Of a DNA stretch of 64,000 nt, positions 1 through 8,414 are shown one piece after another. The translations under genes were made by a program, and so were the position numbers. Under the pieces are notes generated by a model. The model ran no database searches and was not told the origin of the DNA. It worked only from the letters and a program-made list of their open reading frames with translations. The stretch spans positions 930,001 to 994,000 of the forward strand of contig NZ_CP126110.1 of assembly GCF_030123405.1 (NCBI RefSeq), read 5' to 3'. The DNA comes from Neobacillus sp. WH10 (GTDB lineage Bacteria > Bacillota > Bacilli > Bacillales > Cytobacillaceae). Numbering within the stretch: position 1 is the stretch's first letter; each line of letters starts with the position of its first letter.

Positions 1-20
1 CCAAGTCGTTGAATCTTCAT
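1..20 (-). CDS. Start of an unidentified gene running off the left edge
   Basis: The reverse complement of the first 20 bases reads ATG followed by six codons (MKIQRLG). A near-perfect Shine-Dalgarno, AGGAGGTCAC, lies a few bases upstream. This strongly suggests a real start, but too little is visible to name the product. Confidence 0.5.
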
Positions 21-375
21 TTTGTGACCTCCTAAACCGAAAATAAAAATCAAAACTATTTTATTTGCATGAATGGATATTTAGAACCTGGGCATAGGGG
101 CCATGTAGAAGCAGAAAAGTAAAAAAAATGCTGTGGAGCATAAAAGCTATGGTAAATCTCTTGCTTCAGTGCAAACTAATGCGAATAACGACTGAATCAT
201 TGAGCTTTTTTTGAAAATGGGTGTCTATCCCTAAAATTACCGCATGTCCCCCAGTATAACAGTGGAGTTTTTAAAGGATTTAGCCTTTTGGAAATCAGCT
301 TGTAATTAGATGACTATTTAAAAATTATTCAGTATAATTCAAATAACAAAATGCTAGTAGGACGGTGAGAATAAG
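21..375. other. Intergenic region between divergent genes
   Basis: AT-rich spacer. The only signal I can support is a TATAAT hexamer at 333-338, suitable as the -10 of the rightward gene, with no convincing -35. I see no gene remnant or RNA element here. Confidence 0.4.
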
Positions 376-1311
376 GTGAAAAAAATAACAGTCGAAAACT
401 TAGTTCGGAGGTTTTCATTGAAAGTACTGGCTGGTGAAAGTCAACTGCAGAAAATGATAACGCATTCACGGGTCCATCGTCCGGGCCTAGAATTTGTTGG
501 TCATTTTGATTTTTTTCCAACCAAACGAGTTCAAATTTTAGGAAAAAAGGAAATTACCTATTTACATAAATTGAGCCACGAAGAACGTAAATTCCGGATC
601 GGAAATATTGTCCAATATCATCCACCATGTTTTATTGTTACGGCGGGAGAAGAAGGACTTACCTATTTAAAACATCATTGTAATGAGCAGGGAATTCCAC
701 TGCTACTAACCAATCAGCCTGAGAACACTTCAGAATTTATAACAAAACTGGATGCATATTTGGTGAAGGAATTAGCACCAGAAATGACTGTGCATGGAGT
801 TTGTATGAATGTGTCTGGCATGGGTATCTTACTTCGCGGTAACTCAGGGGTAGGGAAAAGTGAGACGGCTCACACGTTAATTCGCCGCGGACACCGGTTG
901 GTTGCGGATGATATCGTTGTCCTAAAGAAGCTGAGCCCGCAAACAATTCTGGGTACTCATGATGAGAAAACCAAGGAATTCTTGGCTCTTCGCAGTATTG
1001 GGCTATTGAATGTAGTTCGCTTATACGGTCGTAGGGCTTTTCAAGATGAATCACGAATTGCTCTTGATATTCATTTAACGAAATGGCAAAAAGATGATTT
1101 GAATAATGAATTGGATCAGGAACCTCATTATATAGAATATATGGGTGTAAAGGTTCCATCCATCGAAATCCAACTCCAGCCTGGACGCGATGTAGCGGGG
1201 TTAATCGAAGCAGCAGCTAATAACTGGTATTTAAGGCAGCAAGGATACAGCGCAGCAGAAGAGTTTATGAGCAGGATTGAGGCTGATATTAAAGGTTCTG
1301 AAAAACAATAA
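376..1311 (+). CDS. HPr kinase/phosphorylase-like protein (divergent paralogue)
   Basis: HPr kinase/phosphorylase phosphorylates Ser46 of HPr in carbon catabolite control. The 311-residue length matches the family. The C-terminal half has the P-loop GNSGVGKS at 155-162, the active-site His of VHG at 140, and VADD at 176-179. The N-terminal domain keeps the family pattern around RPGLEF and RVQILG. The usual FGAGAVR-type segment is replaced by YGRRAF, and the gene stands alone rather than beside lgt and ppaX as in Bacillus subtilis, so it is probably a second copy and not the housekeeping hprK. It starts with GTG behind a weak ribosome site. The family call is firm; whether it acts on HPr or Crh is unknown. 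Confidence 0.85.
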   Translation: MKKITVENLVRRFSLKVLAGESQLQKMITHSRVHRPGLEFVGHFDFFPTKRVQILGKKEITYLHKLSHEERKFRIGNIVQYHPPCFIVTAGEEGLTYLKHHCNEQGIPLLLTNQPENTSEFITKLDAYLVKELAPEMTVHGVCMNVSGMGILLRGNSGVGKSETAHTLIRRGHRLVADDIVVLKKLSPQTILGTHDEKTKEFLALRSIGLLNVVRLYGRRAFQDESRIALDIHLTKWQKDDLNNELDQEPHYIEYMGVKVPSIEIQLQPGRDVAGLIEAAANNWYLRQQGYSAAEEFMSRIEADIKGSEKQ

Positions 1312-1378
1312 CTATTAAAGAAATAGTTAGCAAAAAATTTACTTGTTTAGAGTCATGAGTATACAGGAGGGGAATTAG

Positions 1379-2176
1379 ATGACACATTTTTTAACTGATC
1401 ATCTTGGAAGGCAGGTGAATATTTCCACTGTGCCCAAGCGAATTATTTCTATTTGTCCTGCAATTACTGAGACACTATTTGCCCTAGGTCTTGAGAAAGA
1501 AATAGTTGGCCGCACTAAATATTGCATTTTTCCTAAAGAGATTGTAGAAAACGTCCCGATCGTAGGCGGTACAAAAGAAGTAAATGTGGAAACAATCCGT
1601 GATTTACAAGCAGATCTAATATTAGCAGAAAAAGAAGAAAACACAGAAGAAATTGTGCTTGCACTTGAAAAAATTGCTCCAGTTTTCGTTTTGGAGGTAC
1701 AAAAGATAGATGATTCCTACCGGTTGATAGAAACGCTAGGATTACTGACAAATAGAGAACAGGCAGCTAACCGCCTCATCACATCCTGCAAAAAATCCTT
1801 CGATGATCTTTCATGTAAGCAGAATCTAAATGCCGCATATGTTATATGGAGAAAACCATACATGGTGGTAGGTGGAACGACATACATTAATGATATATTA
1901 AATAGACTTGGTTTCCAAAACCCCTTCGAAAAGGGAGAATTAAGGTATCCGTCGGTTACAAAAGAGGAGCTTGCAGATGCAAATCTTGATGTGCTCTTGC
2001 TTGCTTCCGAACCATTTCCATTTCAAGAAAAACATATAGCAGAATTTCAATCATTTCTTCCAAATACAAAAATCCTTTTAGTGGACGGCGAAATGTTTTG
2101 GTACGGAGCGAAAATGTTGATAGCAGGGGCTTATTTAGAAAAATTAAAAAAAGAAATAGAGAAGAGCATTAAGTAG
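1379..2176 (+). CDS. Cobalamin/iron-siderophore receptor-fold protein, cytosolic (BtuF-like)
   Basis: 265 residues with the helical-backbone metal receptor fold of periplasmic binding proteins: VPKRIISICPAITETLFALG near the start, GGTKEVNVE, and DLILAEKEEN in the middle. It has no signal peptide or lipobox Cys, so unlike classic ABC substrate-binding proteins it should stay in the cytosol; similar stand-alone forms are known. No ABC transporter genes are adjacent. The start ATG has an excellent ribosome site (AGGAGGGG). Ligand unknown; a cobamide or haem-like metal chelate is the family expectation. Confidence 0.8.
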   Translation: MTHFLTDHLGRQVNISTVPKRIISICPAITETLFALGLEKEIVGRTKYCIFPKEIVENVPIVGGTKEVNVETIRDLQADLILAEKEENTEEIVLALEKIAPVFVLEVQKIDDSYRLIETLGLLTNREQAANRLITSCKKSFDDLSCKQNLNAAYVIWRKPYMVVGGTTYINDILNRLGFQNPFEKGELRYPSVTKEELADANLDVLLLASEPFPFQEKHIAEFQSFLPNTKILLVDGEMFWYGAKMLIAGAYLEKLKKEIEKSIK

Positions 2177-2491
2177 GGTTCTCTCAGTTTTAATAAGGTG
2201 AACTGGGTATTTTTTAATTATAGAAATTGATTTATCGTAAGGGGCTGTCCAATAAGTCGTTTTTTTGGCTATTGGATGCTCCTAAAGGAATTAGGGGGAA
2301 TCTTTTAGTTTTGTAATAATATTATTTTAAGCATTTTGGTTTGGAGAAACCCAGTTGGTACCTTTTTATAGCTATGTTGAAATAGACAACCTGTTTAAAA
2401 TATCTTTAGCCTATCCTCTAATCAGGGGATAGGCTTTTCTCATTTTAGAGAAGACGTATAAAGTGACCAGCTCCAGTGCCAAGAGTCTTAA
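2177..2491. other. Convergent intergenic region with possible IS-end scrap
   Basis: Contains the terminator at 2408-2440. Around 2241-2280 the sequence begins GGGGCTGTCCAATAAG and ends TATTGGATGCTCC, a short inverted repeat resembling the GGGCTGTCC-type ends of some insertion sequences; no transposase is present. Nothing else is recognisable. Confidence 0.35.
2408..2440. terminator. Rho-independent terminator (bidirectional)
   Basis: Perfect inverted repeat AGCCTATCC / GGATAGGCT followed by TTTTCT, between two convergent genes. Confidence 0.75.
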
Positions 2492-3829
2492 TTAACCTGC
2501 TTCTTCATAGTCTAAAACAGCAATATTGTTTTTACGAATTTTTGTTTGATAGAGTAGATATAGGACTCCGATCAGTGACCAGACTAATCCTCCAATCAGT
2601 GCATCGGCATGAAGGTTTGACCATAAAATACCTGTTAAACCTGCCCCGATTAACGGCATAATCAAATAGGAGAAAATGTCCCTTGCTGTTTTATATCTCT
2701 GTTGTTTGATTACGAAATGGGCAATGACTGATAAATTAACGAATGTAAATGCAACCAACGCCCCAAAGTTGATCAACGAAGAAACTAACTCCAGGCTGGG
2801 GGAGATGGCTAACATGGAAATAACCCCTACAAGGATAACATTAAAGGCAGGTGTCCGAAATTTATGATGGACATAGCCAAATAGTTTTTTCGGAAGGACA
2901 CCGTTTCGACCCATCACATATAAAAGTCTCGCTACACTTGCATGGGAAGCTAGACCTGAGGCCGCAGTTGCAGCAAAAGCACCAGCAACAAGAAAAAGTT
3001 TGAAAAGAGAGCCGCCAACATACAATGCAATTTCAGGTAATGTATCGTCAGTATTTTTGAAATTTGAAACATCTGGAAATAACGCTTGGGCGAAATAACC
3101 GGTGACAAAAAAGATCGCACCACCGATGAAGACCGTTAACATGATCGCTTTCGGCATGATTTTTTGATGGACTGCCTCCTCAGCGTACATGGTTACGGCA
3201 TCAAAACCAATAAAGGAGAAACAAACGACTGTTGCTCCGGTCAGAACAGCACTGAGATGAACATTTGCATGGAAAAGAGGTTCTGTTGTCAAAATCGTTC
3301 CTTGTCCCATTCCTTGAGAAAATTTAAAAAATGCCAGAACGACAAATACCACGATCAAAATAAGTGAGAAAACAACCAAAATGGAATTCAAGCTTGAGGT
3401 TTTCCCCATACTCCAAACATTTAATCCAGTACAGATTACCACCCAAATGAGAACCCAAACCCATGCCGGAGTACTTGGAAACATCGATACCATGTAGATT
3501 CGAATAATTAAAGCATTCACCATTGGAAGGAGGATGTAATCCAGCAGTGCTGCCCAGCCGACTAAAAACCCCAAATAAGGACTCATTGTCTCCTTCGTAT
3601 AGGTATAGGCCGATCCTGCACTTGGGAATACTTGTACCATTTTTCCATAACTAATCGCGGTAAATAGCATGACAACTAAAGCTGTAAGGTAGGCTAGCGG
3701 AACAACCCCATTTGTTCCTTTAGAAACAATGCCAAACGTATCAAATGCAATCGTAGGGGTCATATACCCCAAGCCAAGTCCAACGATTGCCCATAATCCA
3801 AGTGAACGCTTAAGTGAAACATTCTCCAC
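2492..3829 (-). CDS. APC-family amino acid/polyamine permease
   Basis: 445-residue integral membrane protein with about 12 hydrophobic segments. The N-terminal LGLGYMTPTIAFDTFGI is the first APC helix and PSAGSAYTYT lies in the conserved second-loop region; FSFIGFDAVTMYAEE matches helix 6 of the PuuP/YjgJ-like branch. It should import an amino acid or polyamine such as putrescine, but the substrate cannot be fixed from sequence. The start is GTG, 8 bases after AAGGGGGAG. Transcribed alone, convergent with the receptor-fold gene. Confidence 0.85.
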   Translation of the reverse strand: MENVSLKRSLGLWAIVGLGLGYMTPTIAFDTFGIVSKGTNGVVPLAYLTALVVMLFTAISYGKMVQVFPSAGSAYTYTKETMSPYLGFLVGWAALLDYILLPMVNALIIRIYMVSMFPSTPAWVWVLIWVVICTGLNVWSMGKTSSLNSILVVFSLILIVVFVVLAFFKFSQGMGQGTILTTEPLFHANVHLSAVLTGATVVCFSFIGFDAVTMYAEEAVHQKIMPKAIMLTVFIGGAIFFVTGYFAQALFPDVSNFKNTDDTLPEIALYVGGSLFKLFLVAGAFAATAASGLASHASVARLLYVMGRNGVLPKKLFGYVHHKFRTPAFNVILVGVISMLAISPSLELVSSLINFGALVAFTFVNLSVIAHFVIKQQRYKTARDIFSYLIMPLIGAGLTGILWSNLHADALIGGLVWSLIGVLYLLYQTKIRKNNIAVLDYEEAG

Positions 3830-4152
3830 TTTTATAACTCCCCCTTATACGCAACTACTATTTGTGAAGTACCTCCAAAATGTAAGCCGTTTCATTTATT
3901 ATCATTTTTCTTTAAAAATATTAAAAAGTCTTTTTGATTCAAACCTATATAGATTCCTCCTATATTAATATAAAATATCATTATTTAAAACATTCGCAAT
4001 TTTCATGCCAAATAAAAAAACGAGAAAAATACCTGAATTTTAACTGTCTTGCCCATTTCAAACTGCAGTTTTTATGAAATTTTGCATAACATACTCTATT
4101 TTGCATAAAATTTTCTTTTATCTCTTATATGAAAAATGAGGAACACCAAAAC
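3830..4152. other. Very AT-rich upstream region of the permease gene
   Basis: Promoter region for the leftward permease. Only A/T runs are seen; no clear operator, RNA element or gene fragment. Confidence 0.3.
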
Positions 4153-4224
4153 TGATATGATCCCCTTATAGTAGACAGAAAAAAGAAAGCATACTAATCT
4201 GTCTACTATAGGGGGATATTTTTA

Positions 4225-4508
4225 TGGGGAAAGTTAGAAAGACAAACGATGTTACATAAAAGAAAAAAGCAGTAGATCTTTATCTAATAGATGGTCTAGG
4301 TTATCACATGGTTGCAGAGTAATTGGGCATTTTCCTGGGGTGGGTTAAGCATTTTAAAGCTAAGGGTCTTAAGGGGCTAGAGGAGAAACGAGGAAAGGCA
4401 AAAGGGCCTTGTAAAGGTAGACCAAGAACCCGTTCTGAAGATCTAGAAGTTAAAATTAAACGCCTAGAAGCAGAGAATGAAATGCTAAAAAAGCTCTTAA
4501 AGATGTGA
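4225..4508 (+). pseudogene. IS3-type orfA with two in-frame stops
   Basis: Reads MGKVRKTNDVT, stop (4258), KKKAVDLYLIDGLGYHMVAE, stop (4320), then the typical C-terminal part with a leucine-zipper-like stretch LEVKIKRLEAENEMLKKLL. This is the helix-turn-helix protein that precedes the transposase in IS3 elements. Two TAA codons in one frame show it is dead. Confidence 0.8.
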
Positions 4509-4520
4509 AAGGGGGAATGG

Positions 4521-4776
4521 ATGAAGTACCGGCAAAATAAGAAGTACGAAGTAATCAAAGAAATGTCCGTGGGAAAATATTCTATTCAAATGTTATGCAA
4601 AATAGCAGGGGTATCTAAAAGCGGCTATTACAAGTGGTTAAAGAGACAAGTATCACCTACTGAAAAGCAGCTAGAGGACGAAGAAATTAAGAAAAAAATC
4701 ATGGAATGCCATGAAAAATTTAAAGGAACATACGGTTATCGGCGAATACAAATTTGGTTAGAAAAAACTTACGAAC
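4521..4776 (+). pseudogene. IS3-type orfB (DDE transposase), N-terminal fragment
   Basis: About 85 codons of orfB survive: the HTH_21 region with VSKSGYYKW and then GTYGYRRIQIWL, after which the true frame ends near 4776. The integrase catalytic core is absent. The frame stays open beyond that only because it runs out of phase through permease sequence and antisense to the next gene. Confidence 0.8.
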
Positions 4777-4884
4777 TGCCTTGCCTTTCTCGGCCTAAGC
4801 CCATACATCCAATTCATCGTCAAAGGCCTAATCATTGTCGTCGCAGTATCCTTCGACATGCGCAAACACGCAAAGAAAAAATAG
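4771..4884 (+). pseudogene. 3' end of a monosaccharide ABC transporter permease (RbsC/XylH-like)
   Basis: The frame beginning near 4774 reads LAFLGLSPYIQFIVKGLII, then VVAVSFDMRKHAKKK and a stop. This is the characteristic last transmembrane helix and basic tail of ribose/xylose-type ABC permeases. Everything upstream has been replaced by the IS remnant, so an IS-linked deletion removed the transporter operon. Its own terminator survives directly downstream. Confidence 0.75.
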
Positions 4885-4892
4885 GAAGTAGT

Positions 4893-4928
4893 AAAAGGGT
4901 TGTGCGAATTCTGCACAACCCTTTTTCC
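4893..4928. terminator. Rho-independent terminator
   Basis: Perfect 13-bp stem AAAAGGGTTGTGC / GCACAACCCTTTT with a GAATTCT loop. It follows the permease scrap and also faces the end of the leftward gene. Confidence 0.8.
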
Positions 4929-4949
4929 ATCAAAATAAATGCTCACTTT

Positions 4950-6719
4950 TTACGATGGTTTATTCATTTCCCATGCAAGCACTGGCGGTTTGGAGAGGTG
5001 GACTGTCCGAGTTTTGAGGATTGGAATAAAATATTCTTCCAACAAGTACCGGCTTGGGATGCTGTAGATTTCCTGATCTCCGTAATCATAAAAGATATAA
5101 TGCCATGTTTTTAACGGGAGATGCAAGAATCTTTCGGGTTTCGCGATTGTTCTTTTCTCGATGCTGATTTTGGCGATATCGTTCAGGGAGACGTATGTGC
5201 CGCCATCAAAGCAGTAGTAATCCAAATAGTAGCCGCGGATTTGAACTAGGATGTTTTTCTCCAGCTTTTTCGCATGAAGATAGTTTAATAATAGCCATAC
5301 TGGCGGCAGGATTAAGCCGAAAATAAACCAATCGTTCACCTGAATTAATGCCAAAAATAGCACAAAAGACAGGATAGCGATGGTATTGTTACGCCGTTTG
5401 TATTTTGGCGCGGATTGATAGAAAACCTCATCTTTTTCATTTGTTCCATGCTTTTCGGCTATGTGAGCACGGAAATTTTCCACATGCGCCTCATAGGATT
5501 TCTCTCGCCAGGGCATAAAATCTGTGAATCCATCATCAAGGCCGACCGGGTGCATTGTTGTTGGAATATTGGCTGTATAATAAGCTCCTAAAAGCATGCG
5601 CATCCAGCCTTTATGGACGAAGGCAGGGTCATTTGATTTGAATCGGATTACGTAATAGGTAAGACTGTCACCGTAAATGGCATCCTTTTCTTCAAACGAT
5701 CCCATGATTTCTACTTCATCAGGAAACATTTCGACACCGTTAGGACTATTGTAAAATGTGAATGCAGCCGCTTCCGTGAGAAAATATTTTTGAAAAGAAG
5801 CGTCCGTTGGTACTAATTCCGGCTGGTATTTTTTTATAATCCTAAATGCCTCTTGTGCCCCATCCTGACCAATGAGGATTTCTTGAATCGTCTTGGTGAC
5901 GTCATCGTTATTTAGCTTACGATTCCATAATATTTCTATGAAATATAGTTTTAGTTGATCATCTTTCCAATTTAAAATCGTTTGAAGCTCGAGAAGCTGC
6001 TCATCCATACAAAGAGCGCTATATATTGTAAGATAGTTTTTTATATAAAAGCGCAGTTGAAAATAAGGAAGCTTCCATGCTTCGTAGACATATTCTCTTG
6101 TGTATTCTTTGTCAAATTCCAGGTATTGGTCAATAAAAAATTGAAGCTTTTCTGTGATAAATTCCCGGTCCAGCGGGATCTCTTCGATCGTGAAGTATTG
6201 GTGTTCCAAGCCCATTGAGACAAGGAAGTGATAATACCATTCATACCATGGATGAAGGTAAATCTCGTTTTCTACTAATACTTCAATCGCTGTTAACGTG
6301 CTGTCTTTTTGTTCAAAAATTAAATTTCGTTCTTCGTAGTTAGGAATAAATGGTGCTTGAAAATAAAGCTGACGAAAGGTTTTTTTATATAATAATTTTG
6401 CTGATTCTGAATTATGGATGATAAGTCCGCTTAACACTAAGTTGATCGCCTGATAGGAATACTTGATGAGGTTCTTTTCGAAGACAGGAATCATGTCTTC
6501 ATGGATAAATACGCAGGCGGCTTTAACTAAGGCAAGGGAAGGGTCGTCCCAATCTTCATCGCTGATCGGCCAGATTTGCCCGGCTTCCTCCAGCAAAGTG
6601 ATGGCGTCATCCATTTCAAGTTGGTAATTCCAATTTTGCAGTTCATCGATGGCTTTTTTTCTATCAGCGAGATTTGTGCTTTTTAGCAGGCTGAGCAGGT
6701 CTTCCATGGCAGGATACAT
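4950..6719 (-). CDS. Large unknown protein with helical repeats and membrane anchor
   Basis: 589 residues, not recognised. Residues 1-300 are rich in helical, Leu- and acidic-rich segments and look like an alpha-solenoid (HEAT-like) domain. A middle region around 310-420 is globular. Two adjacent hydrophobic segments near 445-485 (AILSFVLFLALIQV and WFIFGLILPPVWLLL) suggest a membrane hairpin, and the last 100 residues look like a cytosolic PH-like or bPH domain (RGYYLDYYCFDGG, YVSLNDIAKISIEKR). No catalytic motif seen. The start follows AAAGGAAC. Function unknown. Confidence 0.7.
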   Translation of the reverse strand: MYPAMEDLLSLLKSTNLADRKKAIDELQNWNYQLEMDDAITLLEEAGQIWPISDEDWDDPSLALVKAACVFIHEDMIPVFEKNLIKYSYQAINLVLSGLIIHNSESAKLLYKKTFRQLYFQAPFIPNYEERNLIFEQKDSTLTAIEVLVENEIYLHPWYEWYYHFLVSMGLEHQYFTIEEIPLDREFITEKLQFFIDQYLEFDKEYTREYVYEAWKLPYFQLRFYIKNYLTIYSALCMDEQLLELQTILNWKDDQLKLYFIEILWNRKLNNDDVTKTIQEILIGQDGAQEAFRIIKKYQPELVPTDASFQKYFLTEAAAFTFYNSPNGVEMFPDEVEIMGSFEEKDAIYGDSLTYYVIRFKSNDPAFVHKGWMRMLLGAYYTANIPTTMHPVGLDDGFTDFMPWREKSYEAHVENFRAHIAEKHGTNEKDEVFYQSAPKYKRRNNTIAILSFVLFLALIQVNDWFIFGLILPPVWLLLNYLHAKKLEKNILVQIRGYYLDYYCFDGGTYVSLNDIAKISIEKRTIAKPERFLHLPLKTWHYIFYDYGDQEIYSIPSRYLLEEYFIPILKTRTVHLSKPPVLAWEMNKPS

Positions 6720-6821
6720 GTCATCAGTTCCTTTTTGAAAATTCTTGTAATTGGTTTTATTTTACTATTCTAAGGTGTTTGGCACCACATATTTTTTTGA
6801 AAAAAATGATATCAAAAATAG

Positions 6822-6845
6822 GGTGTCAGGCACCACTTATAGACA
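6822..6845. repeat. Dispersed GGTGCCTGACACC element, copy 1
   Basis: Contains GGTGTCAGGCACC followed by ACTTATAG. The exact reverse complement of the 13-mer, flanked by the same CTATAAGTG context, occurs at 9508-9532, so this is a family and not chance. Confidence 0.7.
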
Positions 6846-7148
6846 AATGCCCTTTTGGGGTGGATAGTGTTGTAAAGATGAATCGCATATGCAACTGGGT
6901 AGCATTCAAAGACTATCCAGTTTGTTATGTTTAGTTTCGAAATAGAAACATTCTAGTTTTTTCCATATTGTGTGATGTTATGATTATAGTAACTATTAGT
7001 GAAATGGAGGTTTTCCTTGTGTATTTTTGCAGATTGCGATTCCAAAATTTGAACCGTTAATTGAATAACGTTCAAGTCTCTGCCTGCTGCAGAGTAAATG
7101 GGACTGGTCTTCCTATATTTAGGGAAACCTTTATTTTTCGGTAAGTGA

Positions 7149-7179
7149 AAAAGAGGGGACGAATCTACCTCTTTTTTTC
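7149..7179 (+). terminator. Orphan rho-independent terminator
   Basis: AAAAGAGG / CCTCTTTT stem followed by a run of T. No gene precedes it for about 400 bases on this strand. Confidence 0.6.
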
Positions 7180-7285
7180 TGTCTTTAAAAATAAATGCAG
7201 AATATGAGGAATGCCTTATTCACCTATTCTTTACTTGGGTAATGAAGAACTAGTATCGGGCTATTTTTTATTCGAGACCCAATAT

Positions 7286-8239
7286 CATGCCTGATAAGAT
7301 CGCTACTGTCCGATATCAGTAAGACCTTAAGTGAGGGGATCCATGAATTAATGGCCGTCGAGGAGGATGAAGCGGATGAAGATAATGGTGATATTATACC
7401 GTCGCTAGTGGATTTATTTGCGGACTGTGAAAAAGATCTGGGAGAGATCGTCGGCATTCCGTCCGTTTTGCCCAATTGGACCGTCTTACGGGCGGGTTCC
7501 AAGAATCTGATTTAGTCATCATTGGCGGCCCCCCAGTATGGGAAAAACGGCATTCGCCTTGAATTTGGCGCTGCATGCGGCATTTAAAGATGTAAGTGCC
7601 GTATTTTCCTTAGAAATGGGAAAAAAGCAGCTGCTGAAACGCATGGCTGGTTTTACAGGAAGCATCGATAGTCTCAAAATGAAGAACCCAATGAAGGAGT
7701 TTCAAGAGGACGATTGGCAGCATTTCACGGACAGTATTGCAACGTTATCAAAGACCAATCTTCATATTTTTGACCGGGCAGGGATGGATGTCCCTTTTAT
7801 CTGGTCAAAGCTCCGCAAGATCCGCAGGGAGTACGATCGTGAAAAAAGGATCCTGGTCGTGATTGATTATCTGCAGCTGATCGAGGGTGATCCGAAATAC
7901 AAACAAAACCGCCAGGCAGAGATTAGTGAAATAAGCAGAGCCTTAAAAACGATGGCGAGGGAACTGAATGTGGTCGTTATTGCCCTTTCACAGCTGAGCC
8001 GTGGGGTTGAAAGCCGCACGGATAAACGGCCGATCCTGTCTGACTTAAGGGAAAGTGGTCAAATTGAGCAGGATGCTGATTTAATCGCCTTTCTCTATCG
8101 TGATGATTACTATACGAATGATTCTCCACTGAAGGACAGAATGGAAGTTATTCTTGCCAAGCATCGGAATGGGCCGACTGGAACAATGGAACTTGGGTTT
8201 AACAAGGAATATGGGAAGTTTGTTCATTTAGAGAAGTAG
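7286..8239 (+). pseudogene. DnaB-like replicative helicase, truncated and frameshifted
   Basis: DnaB unwinds DNA at replication forks. Recognisable sequence begins with ISKTLSEGIHELM and runs to the natural C terminus. Walker A (GGPPSMGKTAFAL), Walker B (VVIDYLQLIEG), ALSQLSRGVESR and the RESGQIEQDADLI motif are all visible. Two single-base losses break the frame: near 7464-7469 (GIPS to AQLDRL) and in the C run at 7529-7534 just before MGKT. The N-terminal primase-interaction domain is missing. Only the last 233 codons (7538-8239) remain open. It is probably a decayed extra or phage-type helicase, not the cell's essential copy. Confidence 0.8.
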
Positions 8240-8305
8240 TGCTAGGGAGGGAGGAATCATGGAGAAAAGAATAGCAAGGTCTACAGCGATGATTTTCGAA
8301 AAGTT

Positions 8306-8337
8306 GGTGCCTGCTAAAGCAGTGGGAAGCAGGCACC
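8306..8337. repeat. Inverted-repeat element, GGTGCCTGC family
   Basis: Perfect 10-bp stem GGTGCCTGCT / AGCAGGCACC with a 12-base loop, between convergent genes. It shares its GGTGCCTG core with the elements at 6822, 9520, 37934 and 43752. Confidence 0.65.
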
Positions 8338-8414
8338 TTCCCTTAAAGTTATCCGATAGCAATGGAACCCATGCATGATTTACATTCTTGTATGGGTACC
8401 AAGTGGAGCTCAGG

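Larger units (their letters stand above)
4153..4776 (+). mobile_element. IS3-family (IS150-like) insertion sequence remnant
   Basis: Left end begins TGATATGATCCCCTTATAG, like terminal repeats of IS150-group elements in Bacillus. It holds a decayed orfA and the first part of orfB, then stops abruptly inside orfB where sugar-permease sequence begins. The right end and most of the DDE transposase are missing, so it cannot move on its own. Confidence 0.8.
6720..7285. other. Gene-poor region with repeat element and orphan terminator
   Basis: Holds the GGTGTCAGGCACC repeat at 6822, a short hairpin CTCTGC/GCAGAG near 7078-7094 and the terminator at 7149. No protein-coding frame of note, so a small untranslated transcript ending at the terminator is possible. 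Confidence 0.35.

Noticed and set aside
737..1159. 140-codon minus-strand frame
   Set aside because: Entirely antisense to the HPr kinase-like gene, which has clear motifs. A shadow frame.
4777..5114. Long C-terminal part of the orfB frame
   Set aside because: After about 4776 the frame is out of phase with the permease scrap and antisense to the next gene, so it is not transposase sequence.
7000..7148. Riboswitch before the helicase pseudogene
   Set aside because: Short hairpin and terminator only; I could not match any known aptamer core.
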